Positions 47,660 through 57,538 are shown, numbered from the stretch's first letter. The stretch is 64,000 bases of DNA from Caryophanales bacterium UBA5364 (GCA_002410935.1 DHPM01000007.1:12326-76325); one strand, 5' to 3'. Notes: generated by a model from the sequence alone, not told the origin. Translations and numbers: made by a program.

Positions 47660-49156
47660 ATGAAACCAGTTGTATTATGTATTTTAGATGGTGCTGGCAT
47701 TCGTGAAGAAATTAAAGGAAATGCTTTTAAACAAGCAAAAAAAGATACTTTCGATTATTTATGGAATAAATATCCTCATAGTTTATTAGAAGCTAGTGGT
47801 GAACTAGTAGGATTACCTATTGGACAAATGGGGAACAGTGAAGTTGGGCATATAACTATTGGTTCAGGTCGTATTGTTAATCAACCACTTCAACTAATGA
47901 ATAAAGCAGTTAAAACAGGTGAAATATATAAGAATGAAAATATTTTAGAAGTTATTAATTATACTAAAAATAATAATTCGAAACTACATTTATTAGGTCT
48001 TATTAGTGATGGTGGTGTTCATTCACATATTAATCATTTATTAGGTCTTATTGATATGTGTAAAAAAGAAGGAATAAAAGATATATATATTCATTTATTT
48101 CTTGATGGTAGGGATACCCCTCCTCGAAGTGCTTATCAATATATTAAAGTGTTAGAAGATAAAATAAACAAAGAAAATATAGGGATTATTAGTACTCTTA
48201 GTGGTAGATATTATGCCATGGATCGTGACAATAAATGGGATCGTATTAAATTAGCATATGATAATATTACTTTAGGCGCTGGTGAAAAATATAATAATTG
48301 TAAAGATGCTATTATGACTAGTTATGAAAATAATGTTGATGATGAATTTTTAATTCCATGTGTTATTAATGAAGATGGTTTAATTCAAGATAATGATGGT
48401 TTAATAGTTTTTAATTTTAGACCAGACCGTTTAAGAGAATTATTTTTTGCTTTAACTAACCCTAATTTTAATCATTTTGAAAGGTCTTTAGTCAATAATT
48501 TGAAATTAGTTACAATGATGCCTGTAAGTGATGATTTAGTCTATAAATATGCCTTTAAAATGGATAAACTAGATAATACTCTTGGTTCATATATTAGTGA
48601 TTTAGGATTAAAGCAACTTCGCATAGCAGAAACAGAAAAATATGCTCATGTAACTCATTTCTTCGATGGTGAAAATGATAGTGAATTAAATAATTGTGAT
48701 AAAATATTAATTCCATCACCAAAAGTAGCAACCTATGATTTACAACCTGAGATGAGTGCTTATAAAATAACAGAGCAATTATTACCTATTATGGAAAATT
48801 ATGATTTAATTATTTTAAATTATGCTAATTGTGACATGGTTGGTCATACTGGTGATATGCAAGCAACTATTAAAGCTGTAGAAGCAGTAGATAAATGTTT
48901 AGATATAGTTTATAAAAAGGTAGAAGAACTAGATGGTACTATTTTAATAACAGCGGATCATGGTAATAGTGAATATATGATTGATGAAAATGGTAATAGG
49001 GTTACTAGTCATTCAACTAATAAGGTGCCACTCATTATTAACAAAAATTTTAAATTAAAAGATGGAAAATTAAGTGATTTAGCACCTACTATTTTAAAAC
49101 TTATGAATTTAGAAATTCCTAAAGAAATGACTGGGGATATTTTAATAATAGATTGA
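47660..49156 (+). CDS. gpmI: Cofactor-independent phosphoglycerate mutase
   Basis: Interconverts 3- and 2-phosphoglycerate with two manganese ions. 498 aa from ATG 47660 (GGAG 8 bases upstream; ATG 47657 also possible). Metal and catalytic sites: VLCILDGAG, GQMGNSEVGHITIGSG with the phosphoserine, SDGGVHSH, FLDGRDTPP, NFRPDRLREL, NYANCDMVGHTG and ITADHGNSEYM. Completes the lower glycolysis set here apart from enolase and pyruvate kinase. Confidence 0.97.
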   Translation: MKPVVLCILDGAGIREEIKGNAFKQAKKDTFDYLWNKYPHSLLEASGELVGLPIGQMGNSEVGHITIGSGRIVNQPLQLMNKAVKTGEIYKNENILEVINYTKNNNSKLHLLGLISDGGVHSHINHLLGLIDMCKKEGIKDIYIHLFLDGRDTPPRSAYQYIKVLEDKINKENIGIISTLSGRYYAMDRDNKWDRIKLAYDNITLGAGEKYNNCKDAIMTSYENNVDDEFLIPCVINEDGLIQDNDGLIVFNFRPDRLRELFFALTNPNFNHFERSLVNNLKLVTMMPVSDDLVYKYAFKMDKLDNTLGSYISDLGLKQLRIAETEKYAHVTHFFDGENDSELNNCDKILIPSPKVATYDLQPEMSAYKITEQLLPIMENYDLIILNYANCDMVGHTGDMQATIKAVEAVDKCLDIVYKKVEELDGTILITADHGNSEYMIDENGNRVTSHSTNKVPLIINKNFKLKDGKLSDLAPTILKLMNLEIPKEMTGDILIID

Positions 49157-49163
49157 GGTAAAA

Positions 49164-50519
49164 ATGAAAAAATATAGATTATCAAAAAGAAAAATTAGTT
49201 TATTATTTGTTATTGTAAATATTACTGTTTTATTATTAATAACAAGTTACTATGGATATCGATTAATCCATTATTATCGTTTAGAGAACCCTAAGGTTGT
49301 AGTAGAGACATTATCAAATGTTGTTACCTTAGAAAAGAATTTAGCCCTAATTGGCGATGGGTTATATAAACAAGATGACTTATATTATTTCAAAGGAACT
49401 AAAGTCAATAACTATGTTTTATATTCAGGAAGACTATGGCAAATAGTTAGTGTTAATGAAAAAGGTAATGTTAAACTAATAACAACTGATAATCAAACCT
49501 CTTTAGTATGGGGAAAAGATAATAATTATCAAAATTCTTATATTAGAGAATGGTTAAATTCTACTAGTAACCAACACAGTGGAATATTTTATAAAACTTT
49601 ATCTAATCCTGAACTTTATTTAGAAAAATCAAGTTGGTGCATTGATATTGTTTTAGAAAACCCAGATATATGCAATAGTAAAATAGAAGATAAAATTGGG
49701 TTACTTAGTATTAATGAATATAACCGTGCACTAGGTAGTAATAGTTATTTAAATATTGATTCTTATTGGTGGACAATTAATGGTGCAAGTGATAATAAAG
49801 TATGGTATGTTTATCCTGAGGGAAAACTTAATAATGAATCATATCATAATGACTCATATTTTAGTTATGGTATTAGACCAGTTATTAATTTAAAAAAGGA
49901 TATTACCTTGTATGGAGGAAATGGAACAAAAGAAACACCATATATTATTGAACGTGGTACTAGTAATATTTTAAAGACTAAAAGAGTCGGAGAATATTTA
50001 AAATATGCTAACTATAATTGGAGAATCGCATCAGTTACTGAAGACTATGTAGAAGTTTATATGGATGGTAATGTATTACAAGATAATGAAAATATGAATA
50101 GTCGTTTCTCAACTTCAAGTAATTTATATTCTATTGATAAAGGTATTGGTAAATATTTAAATACAACCTTTTATGAAAATTTAACTAATAAAGAATATAT
50201 CGTAAGTGGTAAATGGTATGTAGGTAATTATGATGATAGTATAAAATATAATTATAAGAATATTTATAATAAAAGTATTGAAGCAAAAGTTGGAATGCTA
50301 TCAGTAGGTAACTTATTTGTTGAAGATTATGAAGATTATTTTTTAATGACTAGACCTAATAATATTGAGAATACTATTTATAAAGTAGTTGAAAATGGTC
50401 AGGTATATGCTGATTTAATGGATAGTTATGCTTATATTAGACCAGCTATTAAATTAAAGACGGATATTGTTATTTTATCAGGAACTGGTAAGAAAGATAA
50501 ACCGTATATTATAGAGTAG
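49164..50519 (+). CDS. Membrane-anchored protein with two DUF6273-like repeats
   Basis: 451 aa. One N-terminal helix (residues 12-33, LFVIVNITVLLLITSYYGY) anchors an extracellular part. That part holds two repeats of about 190 residues, each with a W-Q/R-I-x-S-V start (LWQIVSVNE; NWRIASVTE) and an ending of the form IRPVINLKKDITLYGG or IRPAIKLKTDIVILSG followed by PYIIE. This resembles DUF6273 of Firmicutes surface proteins; function unknown. It starts 7 bases after gpmI and is followed by the glycosidase, so it may be co-transcribed. Confidence 0.75.
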   Translation: MKKYRLSKRKISLLFVIVNITVLLLITSYYGYRLIHYYRLENPKVVVETLSNVVTLEKNLALIGDGLYKQDDLYYFKGTKVNNYVLYSGRLWQIVSVNEKGNVKLITTDNQTSLVWGKDNNYQNSYIREWLNSTSNQHSGIFYKTLSNPELYLEKSSWCIDIVLENPDICNSKIEDKIGLLSINEYNRALGSNSYLNIDSYWWTINGASDNKVWYVYPEGKLNNESYHNDSYFSYGIRPVINLKKDITLYGGNGTKETPYIIERGTSNILKTKRVGEYLKYANYNWRIASVTEDYVEVYMDGNVLQDNENMNSRFSTSSNLYSIDKGIGKYLNTTFYENLTNKEYIVSGKWYVGNYDDSIKYNYKNIYNKSIEAKVGMLSVGNLFVEDYEDYFLMTRPNNIENTIYKVVENGQVYADLMDSYAYIRPAIKLKTDIVILSGTGKKDKPYIIE

Positions 50520-50526
50520 GTGAAGT

Positions 50527-51537
50527 ATGAAAAAAACAATTATAACATTAATAGTATTAGATTTTTTAGCATTAATTGGTTTTTTTATAACTTATGGACC
50601 ATGGGGCTACTTTCGTGATCTTTTAATTACTACGGCTATGAATACGATGACTCATACTTATTTAGCTAGAATATTTTATAGTGATGAAATGATAAAAGAG
50701 TCATTAAGTCGTAATTATATTATAGAAGTTAATGAAACAACTAATGTGAATGAAATTGAAGTAGGAAAAATAAAAGAAACTAAGAATTATTCATCAATTT
50801 ATGAAAAGCAAATATTAGAAAGAGAAGAAGACCAATTATATAAATTAATTGAATTTAAATATAAGGGCTATGATGTCTTTTTAACGGCTATTTATGATCC
50901 ATCAAGAGTAGAGATAGCTTCGACAAGACATTTAGGTGTAGTTGGTGAAAATGTAACTGATATTGCTAAAAACAACCAAGCAAAGGTGGCTATAAATGCT
51001 GGCGGATTCTATGATGGAAGTTATGAAGGTAATGGTGGAACCCCAACTGGTGTCGTTATTGAAGATGGTAAAATTGTTTGGAATGGTGCACATGTATCAG
51101 GAAATATTGTTGGGTTTAATAAGGATAATATTTTAGTTTTATCTAAAGGTAGTGTTCAAAATGCTTTGAAGTCTGGACTTAGGGATGCTGTTCAATTCGG
51201 TCCATTTTTAATAGTAAACGGGAAGGCTTCAGCTGTAGCTGGTAATGGGGGTGGAGGAAAGAATCCTCGAACCGTTATTGCGCAAAGAAAAGATGGAATT
51301 GTCTTATTCTTAGTTATCGATGGTAATGGAGAAAAATATAATTTTGATCTACGTGGTGGTGCATCTTATGGTGATTTAATTACTATACTTGAAAGATATG
51401 GGGCCTATAATGCTGCTAATATGGATGGTGGTGCTTCAACCGTTTTAGCAATTGAAGGGAAACTACAAAATAAACCATGTGGTCTATATACTGTTGATGG
51501 TCAAAGAAAATTACCAAACGCCTGGATTGTAAAATGA
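50527..51537 (+). CDS. Phosphodiester glycosidase (NAGPA-domain) protein
   Basis: 336 aa with an N-terminal membrane helix (IITLIVLDFLALIGFFITYG) and an extracellular NAGPA domain (about residues 115-336): VAINAGGFYDGS, GGTPTGVVIEDGK, QFGPFLIVNGK, PRTVIAQRKDG and the catalytic-region NMDGGASTVLAIEG. The family cleaves sugar-phosphodiester links, and in Firmicutes members act on cell-envelope or exopolysaccharide sugars. The substrate is unknown. Starts 7 bases after the DUF6273-like gene. Confidence 0.85.
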   Translation: MKKTIITLIVLDFLALIGFFITYGPWGYFRDLLITTAMNTMTHTYLARIFYSDEMIKESLSRNYIIEVNETTNVNEIEVGKIKETKNYSSIYEKQILEREEDQLYKLIEFKYKGYDVFLTAIYDPSRVEIASTRHLGVVGENVTDIAKNNQAKVAINAGGFYDGSYEGNGGTPTGVVIEDGKIVWNGAHVSGNIVGFNKDNILVLSKGSVQNALKSGLRDAVQFGPFLIVNGKASAVAGNGGGGKNPRTVIAQRKDGIVLFLVIDGNGEKYNFDLRGGASYGDLITILERYGAYNAANMDGGASTVLAIEGKLQNKPCGLYTVDGQRKLPNAWIVK

Positions 51538-51561
51538 TATAATGAATGTAGGGGTGATAAC

Positions 51562-52392
51562 ATGCCAGAACTACCAGAAGTAGAAACTGTAAAAGAAGCA
51601 TTAAAAACTAAAGTATTAAATAAAAAGATAATAGGCGTTAATATCTATTATCCAAATATAATTGAATATCCTACGGTAGATGAATTTAAACTAAAAATTA
51701 TTAATCAAACAATTAATAATATTAAAAGAAGAGGAAAATGGTTAATGTTTGAACTAGATGATTACTATTTATTAAGTCATCTAAGGATGGAAGGTAAATA
51801 TAATATTGTTAATGCTAATGAAGTCGTTAATAAACATGAACATGTTGCTTTTCTACTAAATAATAAAAAAGAATTAAGATATCAAGATACAAGAAAGTTC
51901 GGTAAAATGCACTTGATTGAAAAAAACCAAATATTAAGTAGAAAGCCATTAAATGAATTAGGGTTAGAACCATGGGATGAGAATTTAACCATTAAATATT
52001 TAAAAGATAAATATCAAAATAAAAAATTACCAATTAAAACGGTTATACTTGATCAAAGTATTATCGTTGGTATTGGTAATATATATGCTGATGAAATATT
52101 ATTTTTAAGTAAGATTAATCCCTTAAAGGAAGCTAAAAAACTAACTAATAAAGAATTACAAAGGATTATTGATAATACGAAGATTGTTTTAGATAAAGCT
52201 ATTAAGTCTGGTGGAACAACAATTCGTACTTATTCATCAGTAGGTGGAATTCACGGACGCTTCCAACAAGAACTACTTGTCCATAATCAAGAAGGAAACA
52301 CTTGTAAAGAATGTAATAACGAAATTATTAAAATAAAAGTAAATGGTCGAGGAACGTATTATTGTCCAAATTGCCAAAAAAATAGAACTTGA
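51562..52392 (+). CDS. mutM: Formamidopyrimidine-DNA glycosylase
   Basis: Removes 8-oxoguanine and formamidopyrimidines. 276 aa starting MPELPEVETV, where the proline after the cleaved methionine is the catalytic nucleophile; lysine in RRGKWLMFEL; H2TH region with IVGIGNIYADEIL; C-terminal zinc finger with two cysteine pairs (CKECNNE and CPNCQ). AGGGGTGAT precedes the ATG. Confidence 0.96.
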   Translation: MPELPEVETVKEALKTKVLNKKIIGVNIYYPNIIEYPTVDEFKLKIINQTINNIKRRGKWLMFELDDYYLLSHLRMEGKYNIVNANEVVNKHEHVAFLLNNKKELRYQDTRKFGKMHLIEKNQILSRKPLNELGLEPWDENLTIKYLKDKYQNKKLPIKTVILDQSIIVGIGNIYADEILFLSKINPLKEAKKLTNKELQRIIDNTKIVLDKAIKSGGTTIRTYSSVGGIHGRFQQELLVHNQEGNTCKECNNEIIKIKVNGRGTYYCPNCQKNRT

Positions 52393-52411
52393 GAAACTAA
52401 CCTCAAGTTCT
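52376..52411 (-). terminator. Terminator of tmcAL inside the mutM 3' end
   Basis: AGAACTTGAG / CTCAAGTTCT hairpin; on the minus strand it is followed by a T-run, so it serves the converging tmcAL gene. Confidence 0.78.
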
Positions 52412-52452
52412 AATTCTATTATATGTAGGTTTATCAAATATATACCAAAATT

Positions 52453-53601
52453 CTATTTTTTTATAATTGGTTTAGATCGATATTCAAGATTAATAAGTTT
52501 ATCACATTTAGATATAATCGCATAAATACTATTTGCTCTAAATTCTAATTCTAACATTTCATTATTTATATCTGAATATTTTGTAATCAGAGGAATACTA
52601 ATTTCCTTTTTAATTTTATTTAAATAGTTTTTACCTTTATTATTAAACCCTAATAATCTAATATACTGAATATCATTAAACTTGTTAGCCTCTTCTTTTT
52701 TAAAGTTACATAATATGTGGGTAAACATTCTATTTATTTTATTATAAGTGTAACGTTTAGTCTTAATATTCATAATTAATTCTTCTAAATTGTTACTATT
52801 ATAAATGCTCTTTTTAATGCGGTTTTCAATACCTTCATCAACTGTTTGATATTCTTCTAAATTATTAATATCACATATTATTTTATATTTTAAATAAGAA
52901 TAATAATCATCAGTTATCATCACATTTTTATTAATATAATTCAAAGTTAGTTCAGGAACATATTTTTTAATATCTTTATTTTGATTTATAGCATGACGAA
53001 TACTAGTGGCGCTAGTTATTTCTGTATTTAATTCTAATGAATGATAGTCATTGGTTCTTTTAATACAAATAGGTTTTATTTTACTATTAAGTTTTTTAAT
53101 TTCTTTAATATAGCTTAAAGCTAATAAATCGTTTGGTGCGCTAATGTTATAATTAGTTAAATCAGATAATGTTTTTGATAAAGCCGTTGGATAATTAATT
53201 CCTTCATCTAAATATTCCTTAACTTTTAAATCAAAATCCTTATTATATAATTGACAATCAACTAAATCATTAAGAAGATTAATATCACCTTGTTCGCTAC
53301 CAAAAACTAATGTATCTACATGTAAATGATTTAATATTTGAATAGCCCCTTTAGCAAATATATCAGCACTTTGAGTAGCGAAAGGAAAAGGAAGTTCAAT
53401 AACTAGATCAATTCCATATTCTAAAGCAATTTCTGTTTTATCCCATTTATTTAAAATACTAGGATTGCCTCTTTGCAGAAATGGTCCACTTAACACTAAA
53501 ACAATAATAGCATCAGGATATAGTTCCTTAACTTTATTTAAATGATATAAATGACCATTATGAAAGGGATTATATTCTGCGATTATACCAACACTTTTCA
53601 T
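52453..53601 (-). CDS. tmcAL: tRNA(Met) cytidine acetate ligase TmcAL
   Basis: 382-aa protein that acetylates the wobble cytidine of elongator tRNA-Met using acetate and ATP (YlbM family). Nucleotide-binding start VGIIAEYNPFHNGHLYHLNK, VLVLSGPFLQRGNPSIL, ELPFPFATQSADIFAKGA and LVFGSEQGDI. It often sits near yceD-rpmF, which here lie just downstream in the opposite direction. Confidence 0.93.
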   Translation of the reverse strand: MKSVGIIAEYNPFHNGHLYHLNKVKELYPDAIIVLVLSGPFLQRGNPSILNKWDKTEIALEYGIDLVIELPFPFATQSADIFAKGAIQILNHLHVDTLVFGSEQGDINLLNDLVDCQLYNKDFDLKVKEYLDEGINYPTALSKTLSDLTNYNISAPNDLLALSYIKEIKKLNSKIKPICIKRTNDYHSLELNTEITSATSIRHAINQNKDIKKYVPELTLNYINKNVMITDDYYSYLKYKIICDINNLEEYQTVDEGIENRIKKSIYNSNNLEELIMNIKTKRYTYNKINRMFTHILCNFKKEEANKFNDIQYIRLLGFNNKGKNYLNKIKKEISIPLITKYSDINNEMLELEFRANSIYAIISKCDKLINLEYRSKPIIKK

Positions 53602-53642
53602 ATTACCACCACCACCATTTTAACATAAATATTAAAATAATA

Positions 53643-53670
53643 TTGCATTTTCTTGATAATTTGTTATAAT
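53643..53670 (+). promoter_or_regulatory. Promoter of yceD-rpmF
   Basis: TTGCAT (53643-53648) and TATAAT (53665-53670) with a 16-base spacer. Confidence 0.65.
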
Positions 53671-53688
53671 GTTTGTGCTGGTGATAAA

Positions 53689-54168
53689 ATGCAAATAGAT
53701 ATTATTAGACTTATAAACAATATAACGGAATATATTGATATTGATGAATATCATAGTTTTGATGAATCATATTTATCTAAAACAGAATTATTAAAATTGG
53801 ATAATGTGCATATAACTGGGTATTTAACGAAAGATAATATGGAAAATATAATCCTTAATTTAGTAATTGAGGGTTCAATGGTATTACCATGTTCGTTAAC
53901 TTTAGAACCGGTTGATTATCCATTTAAGATAGAAATTAATGATAATTTAGAAAAAACATATGAAGAAATAGATGAAAAACTTCCAAACTTTGAAAAAACT
54001 ATTGATATTTTGCCGATAATATGGGAAAATATATTAATGGAAATTCCCATGAAAGTAACTAGTTCGGATATTAAAGATATTAAATTATCTGGTGATGGTT
54101 GGCAATTAGTGACCGAGGAAAATAAGGAAGTTAATCCAGAATTAGAAAAACTAAAGGATTTATTATAG
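53689..54168 (+). CDS. YceD/DUF177 protein
   Basis: 159 aa from ATG 53689 with GGTGAT upstream; acidic. Typical DUF177 pattern: an N-terminal beta region, the segment GSMVLPCSLTLEPVDYPFKI in the middle (the LPCxxTLEPV signature of the family) and a C-terminal WQLVTEE region. YceD is linked with 23S rRNA stability in several bacteria; the exact role is unclear. Directly followed by rpmF, the classic pairing. Confidence 0.87.
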   Translation: MQIDIIRLINNITEYIDIDEYHSFDESYLSKTELLKLDNVHITGYLTKDNMENIILNLVIEGSMVLPCSLTLEPVDYPFKIEINDNLEKTYEEIDEKLPNFEKTIDILPIIWENILMEIPMKVTSSDIKDIKLSGDGWQLVTEENKEVNPELEKLKDLL

Positions 54169-54183
54169 AATAGAGGTGTTACA

Positions 54184-54393
54184 ATGAAATTAGATATTCA
54201 AATGTTTGCTGTTCCTTTCAGAAAGATTAGTAAAACAAGAAAGAGAATGAGAAGAACTCACTATAAAATAAGTGAAAATGGTACTACAAAATGTCCTAAG
54301 TGTGGTGCAGATATTAGACCACATAGAGTATGTTCAAAATGTGGAACATATAAAGGAAAAGAAGTAGTAAAGCAAGAAGAAACAACTAAATAG
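54184..54393 (+). CDS. rpmF: 50S ribosomal protein L32
   Basis: 69 aa. The L32 core [20 protein letters not shown] is followed by a four-cysteine zinc ribbon ([18 protein letters not shown]). Unlike the usual start MAVPF, there is an extension MKLDIQMF supported by AGAGGTG 6 bases before ATG 54184. No ribosome site precedes the internal ATG at 54202. Confidence 0.95.
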   Translation: MKLDIQMFAVPFRKISKTRKRMRRTHYKISENGTTKCPKCGADIRPHRVCSKCGTYKGKEVVKQEETTK

Positions 54394-54408
54394 ATGTTGT
54401 TTTTTTTT
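54381..54408 (+). terminator. Terminator after rpmF
   Basis: AACAAC / GTTGTT stem with a 9-base loop followed by eight T; overlaps the 3' end of rpmF. Confidence 0.65.
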
Positions 54409-54450
54409 GTCATAGTTGTTATAATTAAAATGATAAGGATAGGTGAAAAG

Positions 54451-55965
54451 ATGAAGCAAAATAATGGTTTTACTTTGGTTGAGTTAATAGGAGTCATTTT
54501 ATTATTATCATTAGTTGGTTTACTTGCTCTTCCACCAATTGTAAAATATATTCAAAATTCTAAAAATGCCTATGATGAATCAACTTTAAAATTAATTTAT
54601 AGTGCTGCTAATTCATACATAGATATTAATCCAGACAATTATCCTAAAGAAGAAAAGAATCTTTATTGTATTTCATTAACTGATTTAGTAACTAGTGGTA
54701 AATTAAGTAAAGATATCCTTGATTTAAACAAGGATAATGAAATTCCTACCGATAAGATAGTCGGAGTAACTTTTACTAATAATCGCTATGAACATATTTT
54801 AATGGATGCTGAAGAATGTATAGAAAATATCGAACCTAGAGCACCTGAGTTGTCAGGCGGAATGATTCCAATTATTTGGAATGGAAGTAAATGGGTTAAA
54901 GCCGATACAAGTAGTGAATGGTATAATTATAACGGTAAAAAATGGGCTAATGCGGTTTTGGTTACTGAAAGTAAAAGAATATATTATCTTGATGTTGCAC
55001 CTGGAACTGAGATATTAGAAGCAGATGTTATGGCCTATTTAGTATGGATACCTCGATATAAATATAAGTTATTTAATGTTAATGCTCTACCGAGTTCACC
55101 TCAAACGATTGAAATTAAATTTGAGAGTAAATATGCAACTAAGTCAAATGGCGATGCTAACGGAGAATGGTTAACTCATCCAGCGTTCACATTTGGTGAT
55201 TCTGAAGTGAATGGAATCTGGGTAGGTAAGTTTGAAACAACAGGAAATGCAACAACCCCAACGATAAAACCAAGGGTTACATCAATTCGTAGTCAAGATG
55301 TTAGTACTCAATTTGCAACTGCTAAAAAGTTTAATGATACCAAAATATATGGTACAACACCTGGTTTTGATTCGCATATGATGAAAAATATGGAGTGGGG
55401 AGCAGTAGCTTACTTATCTCACTCAGTATATGGAAAAAATAGTGAAGTATGGAAAAACAATGATTCAAATATAACAACCGGATGTGCTGGTAATAGTGCT
55501 AGTGAACCGTTATTTGATGGTTGTCAAAACGAGTATGATACTCCATTAGGAATAAATGCGTCAACAACGGGAAATATCTATGGAATATATGATATGAGTG
55601 GTGGCTCATGGGAATATGTAATGGGTGGAATGTATAATGGTGATAACCAAACTATTGAGTTAAGTTTATCGGGATTTGATCAAACTGTGATTGATAGTGA
55701 AACTATGGGAAAATATATAAATAAATACACTTACGGAACTACCAAAGACGATCAAACAGCATATAATAGGAGACTATTAGGCGATGCGACTGGTGAAGTA
55801 AGAGCATGGTACAATGACAGAGAATTTTTTGTTCTTACTGGTTATCCATGGTTTATTCGTGGAGGTTGTCAAAGCGATTCTACGGATACCGGTGCTTTTG
55901 CCTTTAGTGCTCTTGATAAGCCGCTTACCGGTGTATCATTTCGTGTTGTACAAGTTAAACCATAA
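54451..55965 (+). CDS. Prepilin-like protein with FGE/C-type-lectin-like domain, copy 1
   Basis: 504 aa from ATG 54451 (ATAGGTGA upstream). Prepilin signal KQNNGFTLVELIG then a hydrophobic helix; a pilin-like segment to about residue 130. The large C-terminal domain (about 190-504) contains WIPRYKYKLF, a middle region with EWGAVAYLSHSVYG, YGIYDMSGGSWEYVMGGMYN and the ending FIRGGCQSD ... FAFS ... SFRVVQVKP. This is the pattern of formylglycine-generating-enzyme/C-type-lectin folds without evident catalytic cysteines. Probably a secreted surface subunit. A close paralogue follows 31 bases later. Confidence 0.82.
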   Translation: MKQNNGFTLVELIGVILLLSLVGLLALPPIVKYIQNSKNAYDESTLKLIYSAANSYIDINPDNYPKEEKNLYCISLTDLVTSGKLSKDILDLNKDNEIPTDKIVGVTFTNNRYEHILMDAEECIENIEPRAPELSGGMIPIIWNGSKWVKADTSSEWYNYNGKKWANAVLVTESKRIYYLDVAPGTEILEADVMAYLVWIPRYKYKLFNVNALPSSPQTIEIKFESKYATKSNGDANGEWLTHPAFTFGDSEVNGIWVGKFETTGNATTPTIKPRVTSIRSQDVSTQFATAKKFNDTKIYGTTPGFDSHMMKNMEWGAVAYLSHSVYGKNSEVWKNNDSNITTGCAGNSASEPLFDGCQNEYDTPLGINASTTGNIYGIYDMSGGSWEYVMGGMYNGDNQTIELSLSGFDQTVIDSETMGKYINKYTYGTTKDDQTAYNRRLLGDATGEVRAWYNDREFFVLTGYPWFIRGGCQSDSTDTGAFAFSALDKPLTGVSFRVVQVKP

Positions 55966-55996
55966 ATACTCTTAGATAAAACGAAAAGGTGGTTAT

Positions 55997-57538
55997 ATGA
56001 AAATAAATAAAAAAGGTTTTACCTTAATTGAACTTCTTGGTGTTTTAATTTTAATATCATTATTAGCTATTTTAGTTACTCCATCAATTATTGAACGACT
56101 AAAAGGCTCAGAATCTATTTTAGATAAAGCAACTATGACTTTAATTGAAGGTAGTATGGAATTATATTTAGAACAGAATACTAATGTTTATCCTAAAGTT
56201 AATGGTAGTGTTTATTGTATTTCAGTTGAGGAATTAGTTAATTCAGGTCAATTGCAAGCACCAATTATAAATGCTAGTACGGGTAAAGAAATACCATTAA
56301 ATACAATTTTAAAAACAAAAATTAATAACCAAAATATAAATATAAATATTAGTGAAACCGAATGTACAGAGTTCAGAGTTAATCCCGTATATACTGATAC
56401 AACAGGTGCTCCAAATCCAGAATTATCAGCTGGTATGATACCTGTTGTCCATAATGGTACTAGTTGGGTAAAAGCTGATATAACTCAAAAATGGTATAAT
56501 TATGCCACTAAAGAATGGGCTAATGCCGTTTTAGTTACAGAAGCAACACGAACTACATATCAAAATGCTGTAAGAGGTAGTGTTATTAATGATGACGATG
56601 TACTGGCCTATTTAGTATGGATACCAAGATATAGATACAAATTATTTAATGCGAAAGCATTATCGACTTCACCTCAAACGATAGAAGTTAAATTTGAGGG
56701 TAAATATGCTACTAAGTCAAATGGTGACAATAATGGAGAATGGTTAACTCATCCAGCATTCACATTCGGAAATTCTGAAGTAAGCGGAATATGGGTAGGT
56801 AAATTTGAAACGTCAGGTGATGCAACAACTCCAACGATAAAACCTAATAATACTTATTTAGGAAACCAAAATGTTAGTACTCAATTTGCAACTGCTAAAA
56901 AGTTTAATGATACCCAGGTATATGGTACTTCAAATGATTTTGATTCACATATGATGAAAAATATGGAGTGGGGGGCAGTTGCTTACTTATCTCATTCAAT
57001 ATATGGAAAAAATGGTGAAGTTTGGAAAAATAATAGTGGAACACTATTGACTGGATGTGCTGGTGATAGTGCTAGTGAAGTAGTATTTGCAGGATGTCAA
57101 AACGAGTATGATAGTCCATTAGGAGTAAATGCATCAACAACTGGTAATATCTATGGAATATATGATATGAGTGGTGGAGCATGGGAATATGTAATGGGTG
57201 GAATGTATAATATTGATAACCAAACAATAGAAATAAGTTTATCAGGATTCGATCAAACTGTGATTGATAGTGAAGGTATGGAAAAATATATAAATAAATA
57301 CACTTATGGAACTACAAAAAATGATCAAACAGCCTTTAATCGAAGACAATTAGGTGATGCAACCGGTGAGGTTAGAGGATGGTATATTGATAGAGACTTC
57401 TTTGCCACTACTAACTATCCATGGTTTATTCGTGGAGGTTGTCAAAATGATACTACGGATACAGGATTATTTGCCTTTAGTAGTCTTGATAAAGCAACTG
57501 GTAATGTATCCTTCCGTGTTGTTCAACTAAAACCATAA
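55997..57538 (+). CDS. Prepilin-like protein with FGE/C-type-lectin-like domain, copy 2
   Basis: 513 aa. Prepilin signal KINKKGFTLIELLG, hydrophobic helix, then a pilin-like part that differs from copy 1. From about residue 195 (WYNYATKEWANAVLVTEATR) the sequence runs nearly parallel to copy 1, including YGIYDMSGGAWEYVMGGMYN and FIRGGCQND ... FAFS ... SFRVVQLKP. The N-terminal third is much more diverged than the C-terminal domain, so the two arose by tandem duplication with unequal change. Differences near the end cluster at exposed-loop positions of this fold. Confidence 0.82.
   Translation: MKINKKGFTLIELLGVLILISLLAILVTPSIIERLKGSESILDKATMTLIEGSMELYLEQNTNVYPKVNGSVYCISVEELVNSGQLQAPIINASTGKEIPLNTILKTKINNQNININISETECTEFRVNPVYTDTTGAPNPELSAGMIPVVHNGTSWVKADITQKWYNYATKEWANAVLVTEATRTTYQNAVRGSVINDDDVLAYLVWIPRYRYKLFNAKALSTSPQTIEVKFEGKYATKSNGDNNGEWLTHPAFTFGNSEVSGIWVGKFETSGDATTPTIKPNNTYLGNQNVSTQFATAKKFNDTQVYGTSNDFDSHMMKNMEWGAVAYLSHSIYGKNGEVWKNNSGTLLTGCAGDSASEVVFAGCQNEYDSPLGVNASTTGNIYGIYDMSGGAWEYVMGGMYNIDNQTIEISLSGFDQTVIDSEGMEKYINKYTYGTTKNDQTAFNRRQLGDATGEVRGWYIDRDFFATTNYPWFIRGGCQNDTTDTGLFAFSSLDKATGNVSFRVVQLKP

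Noticed and set aside
55800-57538. Confirmed diversity-generating retroelement
   Set aside because: No reverse transcriptase or template repeat in the window, and paralogue differences are not restricted to adenine positions.
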